Part shown: positions 1-8,197 of the stretch, piece by piece
How the letters are laid out: every line of letters starts with the position of its first letter
Position numbering within the stretch: the first letter of the stretch is position 1
NCBI GenBank assembly: GCA_001798595.1
Contig: MGSS01000097.1
Span: 22,333 to 86,332, forward strand
From: Deltaproteobacteria bacterium RIFCSPLOWO2_12_FULL_60_19
GTDB taxonomy: Bacteria; Desulfobacterota; Binatia; UBA9968
Direction: 5' to 3'
DNA length: 64,000 bases
Position numbers and translations under genes: made by a program
The notes under the pieces: model-generated
Databases searched by the model: none
What the model was told of the DNA's origin: nothing
Seen by the model: only the letters and a program-made list of their open reading frames with translations

Positions 1-143
1 CCCGGCACGCCTTCCAACAGCGCGTGGCCGCCGGCGAAAAAGGCGATAATCACCTTGCGGACAGCATCCTCGTGGCCGACGATTACTTTTTTGACTTCCG
101 CCTCGATGCGAGAAAATATCTCTTGGAATTTCTTCGGCTCCAT
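1..143 (-). CDS. MoxR-family AAA+ ATPase, N-terminal part (truncated by window edge)
   Basis: Minus-strand translation from the ATG at 143: [48 protein letters not shown], typical MoxR N-terminus leading into Walker A. Confidence 0.85.
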   Translation of the reverse strand, partial: [47 protein letters not shown]

Positions 144-160
144 CGGTCTCCCTTTTGTTG

Positions 161-1528
161 TTACTTGATCAGTCCGCGGTATTCCAGCGGCATCCTCTGC
201 TGCTCGGGCGCTGCTTCAGGAGAATCGGGCCGGCGCAACGGGAGATTGCCGACCGGCGGCCGGGCTATCGAACCTTTTTTCTTTCTCGTGCCGGTCGAAC
301 CGCTGCCCGATGAACCTTCGATCTCCTCTTCCGGCAGTTGGACGATCACGAAACGGGCGTCTTTTGCCCCTGGCCCGCCCTGCTCGCCGGGCCGCAGAAA
401 ACGCTCGGAAGCCCTACCCGTCGGGTTTCCCTTCCCCAGGCCCGTAGCCGGCTTCGCCCGCGCCCCCTCCGTCTGATCAGCCTTGGATGCATCCCCCTGC
501 TCTTTTCCCCGCGGCTCTGCGCCAGCGCCGCTCCGGCCCCCTTCGCTCTTTCCCTTCGAATCCATAGCTCCCGCCGTTGGCGACTGCGCGGGTGATGATT
601 CTGCCAGGTCCTTCGAGGGCGACTGCCCATCGCGCTGTTGGATGTCCTTCGTCCCCTCGCCCTCGCTTTGCTCTCCCCTGCCGCCTCGTCCCAGAGGCGA
701 TCGCTCGGCGCTGCCGCCCGCGTCGCCCGATTCGCCCTTCTCCAGGTTGTCTTGCAGCGCGCTGAGGGTGTTTTTCGTCTGTTGAAGCAGCTCTTGGTTA
801 TTGCCCCCCTGCTCCGGTTGGGCGGAGAGTTGCTTCTTGACCTGCTCCGACGCCCGTTCGATCGCCAATCGCTTCTCATCCACTGTCACCGTTGGGTCGG
901 GAAGTTTCGCCGCCAGGGTCTTGAGCCGCTCGGCAAGCTCGGCGAAGCGCGGAACCTGGCTGAGCCGCTCCGCCAACGCCGCGGGATCTTCAACCGTTTT
1001 CTGCCTGCCGGCGAGCCGGGGCTCAAGCTCGATAAACAGATGAAACAGCAGAATCAGCAGCAGCGAGGCAATCAAGGAATCATAAAAGCTCCGCCGCAGC
1101 CGAAACGGAAAATCTCTATCGACATCGAGACGGCGCAGAAACGAGACCGCCTCCTGGCGCAGGCGGGACCAGAGCGCGGGCGAGGAGGAGCGCGGATCGA
1201 CGGTCGCCAGTGTAACAAAGCGACTTTCGGCCTGGGTTCGCTCGTCGATCAGGCGAGCCACCGCGGCGAGCGACGGAACCAGAGAGTAATAGCGCCAAAG
1301 GCCCAGCGCACCGCAGCCGAGAAAAAAAAGCGCGCCGGCGGCCAGCAAAACCGACGGCGCGAGCCGTCCAAAGCGGTAGGAGAAAAAGGCGATGTAACAA
1401 AACGCCAGCAGCGTGGGGAGAGAAAAGAGCAGCGCATCCCAGGCGGCGTGGCGCGCGAGATGCCGTCGCACCCCCAGCAGCAGCCCTTCCGGCCGCAAAG
1501 CCTCCGCTTCGGCGACAGAGACGGCCAT
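161..1528 (-). CDS. DUF4175-like membrane protein with low-complexity charged C-terminal region
   Basis: 455 aa ORF, two N-terminal TM segments plus one near aa 150, Q/G/S/E-rich region; immediately upstream of MoxR. Confidence 0.65.
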   Translation of the reverse strand: MAVSVAEAEALRPEGLLLGVRRHLARHAAWDALLFSLPTLLAFCYIAFFSYRFGRLAPSVLLAAGALFFLGCGALGLWRYYSLVPSLAAVARLIDERTQAESRFVTLATVDPRSSSPALWSRLRQEAVSFLRRLDVDRDFPFRLRRSFYDSLIASLLLILLFHLFIELEPRLAGRQKTVEDPAALAERLSQVPRFAELAERLKTLAAKLPDPTVTVDEKRLAIERASEQVKKQLSAQPEQGGNNQELLQQTKNTLSALQDNLEKGESGDAGGSAERSPLGRGGRGEQSEGEGTKDIQQRDGQSPSKDLAESSPAQSPTAGAMDSKGKSEGGRSGAGAEPRGKEQGDASKADQTEGARAKPATGLGKGNPTGRASERFLRPGEQGGPGAKDARFVIVQLPEEEIEGSSGSGSTGTRKKKGSIARPPVGNLPLRRPDSPEAAPEQQRMPLEYRGLIK

Positions 1529-1596
1529 GGCTGTTCAATATAACATGGCCGCCGCCGGAATAAAGCCGCCCTGGCCGTCGATCAGGGGCGCTGGTC

Positions 1597-1716
1597 GTGA
1601 CTCGTGTTCGTGTCACTTCGAAGCAGTCCTCCGAGCTTTCGTGTTCGTCCTCTACCCCGAGCACGAGCCACGATCACGAGCACGGACTTTAACGATGGGC
1701 CTTTTTCAGCAGGCTC
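1597..1716. repeat. Dispersed repeat with CACGA/TCGTG-rich palindrome, copy 1
   Basis: gtgactcgtgttcgtgtcacttcgaagcag...gagcacgagccacgatcacgagcacggac...gatgggcctttttcagcaggct. Confidence 0.75.
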
Positions 1717-1721
1717 ACAGG

Positions 1722-2717
1722 TCAGCGGCCGGCGCGCTGATAGAGCTTCACCGCCTGGTTGTGCTCCTTGAGGTCGACCGAGAAGAGATGCGAGCCGTCG
1801 TTCTTCGAGACGAAGTAGAGATAGGGCACCGCGGCGGGCGAGAGCGCCGCTTTGAGCGAAGCGAGGCCGGGATTGCAGATCGGTCCGGGAGGGAGGCCTT
1901 TGACGCGATAGGTGTTGTACGGGTGGTCGGTCCGAAGATCTTTGCGCGTAATATTTTTTGTCCCCTGCACCGCGTAGATCACGGTCGGATCGCTTTGCAG
2001 CGGCATCCTGAGCTTCAGCCGATTGTGAAACACGGCGGAGACCAGAGGCCGCTCGGCCTCCGTGCCGGTCTCCTTTTCGATGACCGAAGCCAGCGTCACC
2101 ACTTCATGGACCGTAAACCCCATCGTCTTCGTCTGCTCCTCCATGGCCGCGCTGAACGCGGCGCGAAACTGCTCCACCATCGAGATCAAGACCTCTTTCT
2201 CCGTTATCCAGCGCGGGAGTTGGTAGGTGTCGGGAAAAAGATATCCCTCGACCCCGCCGCTTTCATCTAAGCGCAGTTCTGAAAGCAGTCCGGGGCTCTC
2301 GGCTTCCCTCAATAGCCGCTCCTTATCGACGACGCCTCCCTTTTCGAGCAGCTCCGCCGCCTCGCGCAGCGTCAACCCCTCCGGGACCGTGACCCGGTAA
2401 AAAAAACCCCTGCCGGGGATCATCTGGTCCAGCGCCGCGGCCGATGCCAGCGGCAGCTCAAAGCGGTAGAAGCCCCAGTGGACCCTTTTGTCCAGGCCGT
2501 TCAGCCAGGCCCAAATCGAAAAGATCCGCTCGTTGGCGATCACCGATTTTTCCTTGAGCTTGCGGACGACGGATGAAAACGGCTCGCCGCGCTCGATTTT
2601 GATCTCCACTTTTCCCGCGGCCTGCCGTCCGGGCGCGAACAAGCCGGCGACCAGCGAGCCAAAGACGATCAGCAACGAAAGAAACGCAAAGAGAGAGGTT
2701 AGAACAAATCGTTTCAC
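1722..2717 (-). CDS. mltG: Endolytic transglycosylase MltG (YceG-like)
   Basis: 331 aa; N-terminal TM, LysM-like region, VVTLASVIEKETG..AERPLVSAVFHNRLKLRMPLQSDPTVIYA and NTYRVKGLPPGPICNPGLASLKAAL. Confidence 0.95.
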   Translation of the reverse strand: MKRFVLTSLFAFLSLLIVFGSLVAGLFAPGRQAAGKVEIKIERGEPFSSVVRKLKEKSVIANERIFSIWAWLNGLDKRVHWGFYRFELPLASAAALDQMIPGRGFFYRVTVPEGLTLREAAELLEKGGVVDKERLLREAESPGLLSELRLDESGGVEGYLFPDTYQLPRWITEKEVLISMVEQFRAAFSAAMEEQTKTMGFTVHEVVTLASVIEKETGTEAERPLVSAVFHNRLKLRMPLQSDPTVIYAVQGTKNITRKDLRTDHPYNTYRVKGLPPGPICNPGLASLKAALSPAAVPYLYFVSKNDGSHLFSVDLKEHNQAVKLYQRAGR

Positions 2718-2772
2718 GATTGCACGGCCTCGGACAAATTATAGGGAAGAGTCGAAGAAGCTCGCTGCAAGG

Positions 2773-3342
2773 CTAATTCTCGGTCAGGTTGACTTTCATC
2801 CAACCCTCGATCTGCCTCACGAAGCCGGCGAAGGGATCTTCCCCCGGCGCCGGGGCGAAATAGGCTTTACGCATGTAGTCGAGGGCGCCCGAGTAGTACT
2901 CGAACTTCTTCGACAGCTCCTGAAAGAGAATAAACCCGGTGCGGTAAAGCGAGATATCCATCTCGGAAACGGTCCAGTAGGAGCGGCTGCCTTCCTGAAG
3001 GTAGTAATCGAGGAAGCCCCGCTTTTCAACGTGGGAGCGAAAGATGCCGCTCATGAACAGGGTATAATCGCCTAGATATTTTCTGACCGCCCGCTCTCTT
3101 AAGAGCCCGGCGTCTCCCGCGCCCTCGTGGCGGGTTGCCGATAGGATTTCAACGACGCTCTCCATCTTCTTGCCGGCGCGCGAGCGGAGGCGGTAGAGGC
3201 TGTCGGTGGCGGAGAAGTCGGTCAGCACGTCCGCCACGTACGTTGCGACCGTCGCGTCGTCGATGCCGAGCTGCCGGAAACTGCGGCGCGTCAGCTCGTG
3301 AAAGAAGTTGTGTAAGCGATCCGGGGAGACTTTCTTCTCCAT
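2773..3342 (-). CDS. Conserved hypothetical protein
   Basis: 189 aa ORF with coding-like composition, between mltG and a divergent gene. Confidence 0.6.
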   Translation of the reverse strand: MEKKVSPDRLHNFFHELTRRSFRQLGIDDATVATYVADVLTDFSATDSLYRLRSRAGKKMESVVEILSATRHEGAGDAGLLRERAVRKYLGDYTLFMSGIFRSHVEKRGFLDYYLQEGSRSYWTVSEMDISLYRTGFILFQELSKKFEYYSGALDYMRKAYFAPAPGEDPFAGFVRQIEGWMKVNLTEN

Positions 3343-3488
3343 ACCTGTCTCTAAATAATACCAGACTCGTCAAGCGTTGAAAACAAAATTCTCCCGGCGG
3401 GCTGCCTCCCCTGGTCATTTTCCCGGGCGGCGATATAATGGGACCGTTGTTTCTCCCCGGCGGCTCTTCAATCTCCCAGGAGGCGCTT

Positions 3489-4010
3489 ATGGCACGGGAT
3501 CTCAAAGAAGTGTTTTTCCGCTTGGACGGGGCCTGGGCCTCATTCGAGCTGATGTCGATTCGCAAGCGCGAGGACTATTTGAAGCCTTTCCATGTCCTGC
3601 GCTGCAAGATCGACGACCAGGTGGATTTCGAGGCCCCCGAGGACGCGCGCAATACGACCGAGGCCTCGGTGTTGATCGAGATCTTCGGCGATGAGGAGCT
3701 GGTCGCCGCGACCGGCCGCGGCCCGGTCCATGCGGTGGACAACGCCATGCGCAAGGTCTTGGAAAAGCACTATCCGCAACTGGCCGAAGTCAGGCTCGAA
3801 GAGTTCGACGTGCGGCTGTTACACCACGGGGAGGTTTTCGAGGACGACGAAGAAAGAGGCGCGGGCGGGCCGGTGCGGGTGCTGGGGATTTTTTCCGATG
3901 GGAAAGAGAGATGGGGAACCGTCGGCGTGGCGGAGGATATTTTACAGGCGAGCGTCGCCTGCATTATCGACGGATTGGAATGGAAGCTGCGCGGGGAGCA
4001 CAAACACTGA
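3489..4010 (+). CDS. Stand-alone LeuA/CimA C-terminal regulatory (dimerisation) domain protein
   Basis: ATG at 3489 with AGGAGG upstream; GRGPVHAVDNAMRKVLEKHYPQLAEVRLEEFDVRLL...RWGTVGVAEDILQASVACIIDGLEWKL matches the LeuA dimer-domain pattern; no HMGL-like catalytic domain. Confidence 0.8.
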   Translation: MARDLKEVFFRLDGAWASFELMSIRKREDYLKPFHVLRCKIDDQVDFEAPEDARNTTEASVLIEIFGDEELVAATGRGPVHAVDNAMRKVLEKHYPQLAEVRLEEFDVRLLHHGEVFEDDEERGAGGPVRVLGIFSDGKERWGTVGVAEDILQASVACIIDGLEWKLRGEHKH

Positions 4011-4011
4011 A

Positions 4012-4142
4012 GCAGGCCGCTGAAAAAGGCCCATCTACGGCGTTGCGCTTCGAAACGCCTCGCTCGACGTACTAAAAGAGTACGCCTGCGCTCGTCGATT
4101 TCTCGCGCGCCTTGTATCTGGGACCTTTTTGAGCGGCCTGAA
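4012..4142. repeat. Long imperfect palindrome (dispersed-repeat type)
   Basis: CAGGCCGCTGAAAAAGGCCCATCT... pairs with ...ATCTGGGACCTTTTTGAGCGGCCTG; centre GTACTAAAAGAGTAC. Confidence 0.8.
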
Positions 4143-4169
4143 AACGGAGCTTTCAACACTAGGCCCGGC

Positions 4170-5015
4170 GTGAATCTCCTATCGTTCATGAGGACTCGCC
4201 CTTTCGGATTGCTGCCGTTCGTGTCGTTGATGCTGTGGGGTTGTCCGATGGAAGAGAAATTCATCTTTTTTCCCTCGTCCGCCATCGAACAAACTCCGCG
4301 CGATATCGGGCTTGCCTTTGAAGACGTGTTTTTCACCGCGAGCGACGGCGTTCGACTGAACGGCTGGTTCGTTCCTCACCCGCAGGCCACGACTACGCTC
4401 CTCTGGTTTCACGGCAACGCCGGCAACATCAGCCATCGGCTGGGAAATCTCCGCCTGCTCCACGACAAGGTCAAAACCAACGTCTTTGCGGTCGACTATC
4501 GCGGTTATGGGCGAAGCGACGGAACGGTTTCCGAGCAAGGCACCTACCGGGACGCGGAGGCCGCGCTCCGCCATCTGCGGGCACGGCAGGAGATCGACGC
4601 TAAAAACACCGTGATCTTCGGTCAATCCCTGGGCGCCGCCGTAGCCACGGAGCTGGCGAGTCGCCAAACCTGCCTCGCCCTCATTCTCGAAGCGCCCTTC
4701 GCGTCGGTGCGGGCGATGGCGCGCGTCGCCTTCCCCTGGCTGCCGATCGGCCCGCTCATCCGCACCCGCTACGAGGTGATCGAAACGATCAAACGAGTCA
4801 AGGCGCCGATTCTCATCCTCCACGGCGACCGGGACGAGGTGGTGCCTTTCGACCAGGGCAAACAGGTCTTCGCGGCGGCCCCGGAACCCAAAGAGTTTTA
4901 CACGATCGCCGGCTCGCACCACAACGACACCTACGTCGTGGGCGGCGACGCCTACTTCGCCACGATCAAGGACTTCATTGAGAAGGCCGCGCTCCGCCCG
5001 ACAAAAGCGCCGTAG
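4170..5015 (+). CDS. Alpha/beta hydrolase (ABHD13/17-like), signal/lipoprotein-like N-terminus
   Basis: LWFHGNAGNISHRL, VIFGQSLGAAVATELA, ILILHGDRDEVVPF, GSHHND. Confidence 0.85.
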   Translation: MNLLSFMRTRPFGLLPFVSLMLWGCPMEEKFIFFPSSAIEQTPRDIGLAFEDVFFTASDGVRLNGWFVPHPQATTTLLWFHGNAGNISHRLGNLRLLHDKVKTNVFAVDYRGYGRSDGTVSEQGTYRDAEAALRHLRARQEIDAKNTVIFGQSLGAAVATELASRQTCLALILEAPFASVRAMARVAFPWLPIGPLIRTRYEVIETIKRVKAPILILHGDRDEVVPFDQGKQVFAAAPEPKEFYTIAGSHHNDTYVVGGDAYFATIKDFIEKAALRPTKAP

Positions 5016-5037
5016 CCTCTATCATCATCCCCCCGCA

Positions 5038-5254
5038 GGCGAGACCTCATGGCGCAAGTCTTCGGGCCGCGGCCGATAGGTAGCTACCATGAGTCGAAGC
5101 TCTCTCATCGGACGTCCGCGGCCCTCTCCCTCGCGCCCGTCGGTCTCGCCGGGAAAGCCGCTGCCCGGTCGAAGAGCCCGCGCATCCGATACCGCCGGTA
5201 GGATTAAGCCGCTACCCATTGCGCGGGCTCGGAGAGCGGGTGGCGGCTTTCCCC
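5038..5254 (-). ncRNA. Candidate structured RNA/dispersed element, copy 1 (two adjacent stem domains)
   Basis: Domain A 5151-5254 closes with GGGAAAGCCG/CGGCTTTCCC; domain B 5038-5150 closes with GGCGAGACC/GGTCTCGCC; homologous to 57584-57815 on the opposite strand. Confidence 0.6.
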
Positions 5255-5320
5255 GTCAACACACTAGACAATAACCCGCCGGTTAGCTTATAAGGATACT
5301 CCTAGGGGAGGAATGGATTT

Positions 5321-6046
5321 ATGGGCCGCGTCTCATCTGGTTTCATCGAAGCTCTCGATCGTATCGTCGCCGACTACCAGCTCAGCCTCAAATGGTGCGC
5401 CTATTCCAAAGACCGGCTGACCGTGCACGGCGCGCGGACGCTGGTCCAGCAGTGGGGAATCTTCACCCGCCACAGCCGCCGCTGCTGGGCTTACGTCGTG
5501 GGCAACTGTTCCCATCTCGAAATCCGCAAATTCGTCGTCACCGAGAATCTCTATGAAGAAGAGGCGCTCGAAGGCCACTCCCATTATGAGTTGCTCGTGC
5601 GCATGGGCCAGGCCGTGGGGCTGAGCCGGGAGGAGATCGAGCAGGCCAAGCCGCTGCCGACCACGGTCGTCGCGCTCCACGCCTGGGAGACCCTGACCAA
5701 GAACCGCACTTGGTATGAAGGGTTGGCGGCCAAAGGGGTGCTGGAGCGGACCAATAACCCCCACTGCGGAAACTTCTCCGCGCTCGAAGGCGAGCGCTGG
5801 ATGCGCCAGCTCAAGCTCTCGCGCAAAGACGTCGAGTTCTGGCTGCTGCACGACTCGGTCGACCAGGTGCACGGCGACGGCTCGTTCCGCATGCTGGAGA
5901 AATATTTGAAAACCGACGCCGAGCGGGAAGCGGCGATCCGCGCCGCCGAGGAATCGATGATGGCCTGGAGAGTCTATTTCGACGGCATGTATGAAGCCGG
6001 GATCGAACGGACCCCGATGAAGGAGCGCTGGTATGGCACAGCCTGA
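5321..6046 (+). CDS. Heme-oxygenase-like diiron oxidase family (TenA/PqqC-like 'iron-containing redox enzyme')
   Basis: 241 aa helical protein with E/H-rich segments (ENLYEEEALEGHSHYELLVRMGQAVGL; LLHDSVDQVHG); RBS GGGGAGGA upstream. Confidence 0.7.
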   Translation: MGRVSSGFIEALDRIVADYQLSLKWCAYSKDRLTVHGARTLVQQWGIFTRHSRRCWAYVVGNCSHLEIRKFVVTENLYEEEALEGHSHYELLVRMGQAVGLSREEIEQAKPLPTTVVALHAWETLTKNRTWYEGLAAKGVLERTNNPHCGNFSALEGERWMRQLKLSRKDVEFWLLHDSVDQVHGDGSFRMLEKYLKTDAEREAAIRAAEESMMAWRVYFDGMYEAGIERTPMKERWYGTA

Positions 6047-7133
6047 GCATAAACCGGCTCTCAAAGCGTTCGACGAGGAGCTGAAGCGGGTCCACATGAC
6101 GGGCCAGTGGATCTACGAGGAGCTTTTGTCAAAGGCCATCGGCGGCCCGCGGCCCAAAGGCGTTCCCTACATCTGGCCGTGGGACCTGGTCTATCCCAAG
6201 CTGCTGGAGGCCTGCGACGCCCTGCCCGAAAGCGAGACCGCGCGGCGCAGCCTGTTGTTCGACAATCCTGGCATCGAAACGCACGGCACGACGCACACCC
6301 TCCTCATGGGTATCCAGATGATCAAGCCCGGCGAGCATGCCTGGGCGCACCGCCACACGATGGCCGCGATCCGCTTCGTCATCCAGGGCGACGGCAACGT
6401 CTGCACGACCGTGGACGGCGAGCCCTGCCCGATGGAGGACTACGATCTCATCTTGACGCCGACGTGGACCTGGCACGACCACCGCAATCCGACCTCGAAG
6501 AGCACGATCTGGCTCGACGCGTTGGATGTCCCGCTGGTGCTGGGTCTCAACGTTCCGTTTTACGAGCCTTATCCGGGGAATCAACTGCAGGCGCTGAGGG
6601 ACGAAGGCGACTACCTGCAGCGCAGGGCCGCCACCGTGCGCCCCACCTGGGAAAAAGCCAAGACGGCGAACCTACCGATGCGCTATCGCTGGAAAGACAC
6701 CGATGCGCAGCTCAAAGCCCTGGCGAAAACTCCCGGCAGTCCTTACGACGGCGTCTCGCTCGAATACGTCAATCCGGTCGCGGGCGGCTCGACGCTGGCG
6801 ACGATGGGCTGCTGGATCCAGATGCTCCGGCCCGGCGAGCGGACAAAAAAACATCGCCATACTTCGAGCGCGATGTATTTTGTGGTTCGCGGCGAAGGGA
6901 CAACGATGGTCGGCGAGCAGGCGCTGGAGTGGAAACAGCACGACTCTTTCGTGATTCCGAATTGGGCCTGGCACGAGCATGTCAACCGCTCGCACGGCGA
7001 CGAGGCGATTCTGTTTTCCGTCAACGACATTCCGGTGCTGAACGCCTTCGGGCTTTACCGCGAGGAGCCGGAGAATTCGCTCGGCGCCGTCTCGGCCCCG
7101 CCCGTCCCGGCGGTCGCACAGGCAAAACACTAA
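6033..7133 (+). CDS. Bicupin protein, gentisate 1,2-dioxygenase-like
   Basis: Two cupin motifs (GEHAWAHRHTMAAIRFVIQGDG; GERTKKHRHTSSAMYFVVRGEG...WAWHEHVN); overlaps preceding ORF. Confidence 0.85.
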   Translation: MAQPEHKPALKAFDEELKRVHMTGQWIYEELLSKAIGGPRPKGVPYIWPWDLVYPKLLEACDALPESETARRSLLFDNPGIETHGTTHTLLMGIQMIKPGEHAWAHRHTMAAIRFVIQGDGNVCTTVDGEPCPMEDYDLILTPTWTWHDHRNPTSKSTIWLDALDVPLVLGLNVPFYEPYPGNQLQALRDEGDYLQRRAATVRPTWEKAKTANLPMRYRWKDTDAQLKALAKTPGSPYDGVSLEYVNPVAGGSTLATMGCWIQMLRPGERTKKHRHTSSAMYFVVRGEGTTMVGEQALEWKQHDSFVIPNWAWHEHVNRSHGDEAILFSVNDIPVLNAFGLYREEPENSLGAVSAPPVPAVAQAKH

Positions 7134-7145
7134 AAAATAGGGAGC

Positions 7146-8123
7146 ATGAGGATGAGGACTACTTTAGCCGCGTTACTGGGGGCGCTATTTTTTCTTTCCG
7201 CCGTGCCTGAGAGCCGGGCGCAGGCGCCGTTGCAGAAAGTGACGATCAGCTACTCCAGCAGCGGCATCACTTCGATTGAATTTTTCATCGCCAAAGAAAA
7301 AGGCTTCTTTCGCGAGGAAGGTCTGGAGCCGCAGTTGGTTCAAATGTCCGCCAACGCGGCGATCGCCGCCGGAATCACGGGCGATTTGATCGGCTTGAGC
7401 TCGATCGGCAGCGCCATACGGGCGATCCAGCGCGGCCTTCCGCTGAAGGCGGTCTCCGTAACGCTGCGCCGCCCGCTCTTCTGGCTGATTTCCCGGCCCG
7501 AATACAAATCGGTCAAGGATCTTAAAGGAAAGATCATGGGCATCGTGACCTTCGGCGGGAGCCAGCACACGGCGGCGAGGAAACTGATAAGCCTTGGCGG
7601 CCTCGATCCGGACAAAGACCTCACGGCGATCCAGGCGGGAGAGGAAAGCCGGCAGCTCCAGGCGCTGGTCACCAACGCGATCCAGGTTTCGGCGATCAGC
7701 CCGCCGTGGGTGCTGATCGGCCGCGACAAATTCAAGATGAATATCCTGGACAGCTCGATCGATAAGTTCGCCAGCATTCAGAACGGCCTGGCGGTTCATG
7801 TAAAAACCCTTCAGGAAAAACCCGACCTGGTGAAGAAGATACTGCGCGCCAAGGCCAAGGCGGCGCGCTATTTCGAACAAAACGAAAGAGAGGTGAGCCA
7901 GATGCTCGCCAAGATGTGGAACACTGAGCTGCCGATCGCGCTGGAATCCTATCGCATGTCCAAGCCCGCGTTCACGGGATCGGGGATTCCTTCGGATGAA
8001 GAGATCAAGGAATACCTGGCGCTCGACGCTCAGATCCTCAAGCTCCCGGAGCCGATGGCGCCCTCGCAGGTATTCGACTTCGCGTTGCGCCGCGAGGTCA
8101 ACCGGGAGTTGGGGATCAAATAA
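7146..8123 (+). CDS. ABC transporter substrate-binding protein, NMT1/SsuA-like
   Basis: Signal peptide, EFFIAKEKGFFREEGLEPQLVQMSANAAIAAGITGDL. Confidence 0.9.
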   Translation: MRMRTTLAALLGALFFLSAVPESRAQAPLQKVTISYSSSGITSIEFFIAKEKGFFREEGLEPQLVQMSANAAIAAGITGDLIGLSSIGSAIRAIQRGLPLKAVSVTLRRPLFWLISRPEYKSVKDLKGKIMGIVTFGGSQHTAARKLISLGGLDPDKDLTAIQAGEESRQLQALVTNAIQVSAISPPWVLIGRDKFKMNILDSSIDKFASIQNGLAVHVKTLQEKPDLVKKILRAKAKAARYFEQNEREVSQMLAKMWNTELPIALESYRMSKPAFTGSGIPSDEEIKEYLALDAQILKLPEPMAPSQVFDFALRREVNRELGIK

Positions 8124-8197
8124 TAATTGTGAATTTTGAGTGTTGAATTTTGAGTTAAAATCCAAAATCGGATGCGGCAGAGGACAGGAGGGGGAAG

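Noticed and set aside
638-1543. 301-aa plus-strand ORF
   Set aside because: Antisense to the DUF4175-like gene; Arg/Gln-rich shadow ORF typical of high-GC DNA, no recognisable family.
5089-5274. 61-aa ORF across structured element copy 1
   Set aside because: Arg/Pro-rich and not conserved in the homologous copy 2 (reading frame differs); better explained as non-coding.
5333-6097. 254-aa minus-strand ORF, with other long antisense ORFs (e.g. 7185-8204, 8030-8971, 12669-13301, 18376-19284, 25069-26418, 54127-54987)
   Set aside because: All mirror clear protein-coding genes on the opposite strand and show no family motifs.
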